A stretch of 43,985 bases of DNA from a bacterium (GTDB lineage: Bacteria; Cyanobacteriota; Sericytochromatia; S15B-MN24; VGJW01), in assembly GCA_021781555.1 (NCBI GenBank), contig JAJXWQ010000023.1, forward strand, positions 1 to 43,985, given 5' to 3'. A program made the position numbers and the translations under genes. The notes below the pieces were generated by a model. That model was not told where the DNA came from. It was given only the letters and a program-made list of their open reading frames with translations, and did not search any database. Of this stretch, positions 41,311 to 43,985 are shown piece after piece; the first letter of the stretch is position 1; every line of letters starts with the position of its first letter.

Positions 41311-43977
41311 ATGCGGCTGGACAAGTTGACGCTCAAGGCCCAGGAGGCCCTGGCCGAGGCGCAGGGCCTGGCCGAAACGCGCAGCCAGCAGGAGGTCGAC
41401 GCCCTCCACCTGCTCTCGACACTGCTCACCCAGCCCGAGAGCATCGTGCCGGCCCTCTTCCAGCGGCTCGAGATCGCTCCCGATAGCCTGCAAAAAGAGG
41501 TTGCCGCGGCTCTCGACCGCCTGCCGCAGGTACACGGCACGACGGACGTGTACATGTCCACGAGCCTCAAGCAGGTTCTCGATCGGGCATTCATCGAGGC
41601 CAGCGGGTTGAAGGATGACTTCGTATCCACCGAGCACTTCCTGCTCGCCCTGACCGACGATTCGGTCAAGGGATCGGCGGCCGATCTTCTGCGGGGACAC
41701 GGCCTGCGTCGCGATCGCCTGCTGCAGGCCCTGTCCCAGGTTCGCGGCAGCCACCGGGTCACCGACCAGAACCCCGAGGCCAAGTACCAGGCGCTGGAGA
41801 AGTACGGACGCGACCTGACGGAGATGGCGCGCCGCGGCAAGCTGGATCCGGTGATCGGACGCGATGAGGAGATCCGCCGCGTCATCCAGGTGCTCTCGCG
41901 TCGCACCAAGAACAACCCGGTCCTCATCGGCGAGCCGGGCGTCGGCAAGACCGCCATCGTCGAGGGCCTGGCCATCCGGATCGTGAACAGTGATGTCCCG
42001 GAGGGGCTCAAGGGCAAGCGTGTGGTGGCCCTCGACCTGGGGGCGCTGGTGGCCGGCACCAAGTACCGGGGTGAGTTCGAGGATCGGCTCAAGGCCGTTC
42101 TCAAGGAGATCTCGGATTCCGAAGGTCAAATCATCCTCTTCATCGACGAGCTCCATACCCTGGTCGGGGCCGGCGGCGCCGAGGGTGCGGTGGACGCTGG
42201 CAACCTGCTCAAGCCGGCCCTGGCCCGGGGCGAGCTCCGCTGCGTGGGCGCGACCACCCTCGACGAGTACCGCAAGCACGTCGAGAAGGACGCCGCCCTG
42301 GAGCGCCGGTTCCAGCCCATCCACGTCGGTGAGCCCACGGTGGAGGACACGATCTCGATCCTGAGAGGCCTCAAGGAGCGCTACGAGGTGCACCACCGTA
42401 TCGAGATCGCGGACAGTGCCTTGGTGTCCGCCGCGGTCCTGTCCCACCGCTACATCGCCGATCGCTTCTTGCCGGACAAGGCGATCGACCTCGTCGACGA
42501 GGCCGCCAGCCGGCTCCGTATCGAGATCGACTCGATGCCCTCGGAACTGGACGAGGTCGAGCGGCGGCTCCGCCAGCTCGAGATCGAGCGTGCCGGTTTG
42601 CTCAAGGAGAGCGAGTCCGAGGGTGCGGACGGCCGCGGTCCGGCGGGCTATACGCGCGATCGGCTGGCCGCCGTGGACCGCGAGGTCGCGGATGCGACCG
42701 AGCGACGCGACGCCCTGACCGCCCAGTGGCAGCGCGAGAAGGGCATCGTGCAGCGCATCGCGCAGGTCCGCGCCCAGCTCGAGGATACGCGTACCGCCGA
42801 GCAGCAGGCCGAGCGCCAGGGGGATCTCGCCAAGGCTGCCGAGCTGCGCTACGGGCGCATGCCGGCCCTGCAGTCCGAGCTCCAGGCGGCGATGCAGGAT
42901 CTAGCTGCGGTCCAGAAGGAGCACCGCCTTCTCAAGGAGGTCGTCGACGACGAGGACATCGCCGAGGTCGTCTCCAAATGGACGGGCATTCCGATCCGCC
43001 GGATGCTCGAGTCCGAGATCCAGAAGCTCCTGCGCATGGAGGACCGGTTGAAAGAGCGCGTGGTCGGCCAGGACGAGGCGATCCGCGCGGTCTCGGACGC
43101 GGTCCGGCGGGCGCGGGCGGGTATCGCCGACCCCAACCGCCCGATCGGCTCGTTCATCTTCCTGGGCCCGACCGGCGTGGGCAAGACCGAGCTGGCCCGA
43201 GCCGTCGCCGAATTCCTCTTCGACGACGAGAACAACCTGGTGCGGATCGACATGTCGGAGTACATGGAGAAGCACGCCGTCGCCAGGCTCATCGGGGCGC
43301 CGCCCGGCTACGTGGGCTTCGAGGAGGGCGGCCAGCTTACCGAGGCCATCCGCCGCCGGCCCTACGCGGTCGTCCTGTTCGACGAGATCGAGAAAGCCCA
43401 CCCCGACGTCTTCAATATCCTGCTCCAGATCCTGGACGATGGCCGCCTGACCGATTCGCAGGGCCGCACCGTCGACTTTCGCAACACCGTCATCGTCATG
43501 ACGAGTAACATCGGCAGTCCGATCCTGCAGGAACTCGGAGCGCTGGCCGAGCAGGACACCGGGGCCTGGCCCCTGGCGGAGCGGGTCGCGACGGCCAAAG
43601 CTCGGGTTCTCGAGGAGCTGCACCACCACTTCAGGCCCGAGTTCCTGAACCGCGTCGACGACATCGTGGTCTTCAACAGCCTGCAGCTTGCTCAGATCAA
43701 GCAGATCGTCGACATCCAGCTGGCACGGGTATCCAGGCGCCTGGAGCAGAAGGGCATCACCTTGTCGCTCTCGGACGAGGCCAAGGCGTTCCTGGCCAGA
43801 GCCGGATTCGATCCGGTATTCGGCGCCCGCCCGCTCAAGCGAGCGATCACCGCCGAGATCCTCAATCCACTGAGTTCGAAGATCCTGGCGGGCGAGGTCG
43901 CGACAGGCTCCGGGGTGGAGGTCACGGTCGCGGGCGATCGCCTGGCCTTCGCGGAGCGTCAGCAAGTCGGGGCCTAG
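41311..43977 (+). CDS. clpB: ClpB disaggregase
   Basis: Hexameric AAA+ chaperone that rescues aggregated proteins with DnaK. The start at ATG 41311 ([17 protein letters not shown]) is preferred over an in-frame TTG at 41257. The 888-residue protein has the Clp N domain (~1-150), NBD1 with Walker A GEPGVGKT (~207-214) and Walker B ILFIDELH (~275), and a coiled-coil M-domain (~405-540, [17 protein letters not shown] onward). NBD2 follows, with Walker A GPTGVGKT (~619-626) and [11 protein letters not shown] (~690), and then the C-terminal D2-small domain. The gene is complete, ending 8 bp before the window edge. Confidence 0.96.
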   Translation: MRLDKLTLKAQEALAEAQGLAETRSQQEVDALHLLSTLLTQPESIVPALFQRLEIAPDSLQKEVAAALDRLPQVHGTTDVYMSTSLKQVLDRAFIEASGLKDDFVSTEHFLLALTDDSVKGSAADLLRGHGLRRDRLLQALSQVRGSHRVTDQNPEAKYQALEKYGRDLTEMARRGKLDPVIGRDEEIRRVIQVLSRRTKNNPVLIGEPGVGKTAIVEGLAIRIVNSDVPEGLKGKRVVALDLGALVAGTKYRGEFEDRLKAVLKEISDSEGQIILFIDELHTLVGAGGAEGAVDAGNLLKPALARGELRCVGATTLDEYRKHVEKDAALERRFQPIHVGEPTVEDTISILRGLKERYEVHHRIEIADSALVSAAVLSHRYIADRFLPDKAIDLVDEAASRLRIEIDSMPSELDEVERRLRQLEIERAGLLKESESEGADGRGPAGYTRDRLAAVDREVADATERRDALTAQWQREKGIVQRIAQVRAQLEDTRTAEQQAERQGDLAKAAELRYGRMPALQSELQAAMQDLAAVQKEHRLLKEVVDDEDIAEVVSKWTGIPIRRMLESEIQKLLRMEDRLKERVVGQDEAIRAVSDAVRRARAGIADPNRPIGSFIFLGPTGVGKTELARAVAEFLFDDENNLVRIDMSEYMEKHAVARLIGAPPGYVGFEEGGQLTEAIRRRPYAVVLFDEIEKAHPDVFNILLQILDDGRLTDSQGRTVDFRNTVIVMTSNIGSPILQELGALAEQDTGAWPLAERVATAKARVLEELHHHFRPEFLNRVDDIVVFNSLQLAQIKQIVDIQLARVSRRLEQKGITLSLSDEAKAFLARAGFDPVFGARPLKRAITAEILNPLSSKILAGEVATGSGVEVTVAGDRLAFAERQQVGA

Positions 43978-43985
43978 GGGCGCCC

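Noticed and set aside
1-43985. tRNA or rRNA genes
   Set aside because: No cloverleaf with a TTCGA-type T-arm and no rRNA-like conserved segment was found on either strand by reading.

Overview
The window is high-GC (roughly two thirds G+C by eye) bacterial chromosome, densely coded. It suggests a motile, piliated, two-membraned (diderm) bacterium: there is a secretin-based type IV pilus operon, and a flagellar locus that includes both P-ring (FlgI) and L-ring (FlgH) genes. The taxon cannot be fixed from sequence alone. A FliK-like/FlhB-C-like pair, a WhiG/FliA-type sigma factor, few proteobacterial hallmarks and many copies of the cyanobacterial HIP1 octamer GCGATCGC are compatible with a non-photosynthetic cyanobacterial relative such as Sericytochromatia. 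That placement is an inference.

Layout. 1-3141: an island bounded by identical inverted copies of a ~104-bp repeat (two tandem copies on the left, one inverted on the right). It holds a zeta-toxin-like kinase with a Phd-like antitoxin, a secreted protein and two degraded nuclease-like genes. 3302-4565: a HEAT-repeat protein and thymidine kinase. 4599-10173 (minus): prepilin peptidase-pilM-N-O-P-Q, a tightly overlapping type IV pilus operon. 10526-13859: a papain-like lipoprotein, a TPR-like membrane protein and an ABC-2 exporter pair. 13995-16255 (minus): a type IV pilin overlapping a GT-C-type membrane glycosyltransferase. 16608-23556 (plus): the first flagellar operon, FliK-like, a 43-codon ORF, FlhB-C-like, flgF-flgG-flgA-flgH-flgI-flgJ and a flagellar-type sigma factor. 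23657-27121: two more GT-C-type membrane proteins. 27224-34775: the second flagellar operon, flgB, a large repeat-bearing lipoprotein, flgC, fliE, fliF and flhA. 34897-43977: a transglutaminase-like protein, a sensor histidine kinase, a PucR-family regulator and clpB.

How the genes work together. The pil genes give the inner-membrane platform (PilMNO), the PilP connector, the PilQ outer-membrane pore, the pilin and its processing peptidase; the motor ATPases are not in the window. The flagellar genes give the rod (FlgB, C, F, G, FliE), the rings (FliF, FlgH, FlgI), the export gate FlhA, length/substrate control (FliK-like, FlhB-C-like) and a late-gene sigma factor; fliG, fliH, fliI, fliP/Q/R, the hook, flagellin and motor stator genes are absent here. 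Three GT-C-type membrane proteins lie directly beside pilin and flagellar genes, which suggests surface-appendage glycosylation.

Most unusual points: (i) a family of ~104-bp structured repeats that sit, in one orientation, at the 3' ends of genes and whose first bases often supply the TAG stop; (ii) a FliF whose C-terminus carries a FliG-like domain, followed directly by flhA; (iii) a 656-residue lipoprotein with TNASPL repeats lodged between flgB and flgC; (iv) a clpB promoter with a HAIR-like (HspR) operator and a 19-bp spacer; (v) enrichment of the HIP1 octamer.
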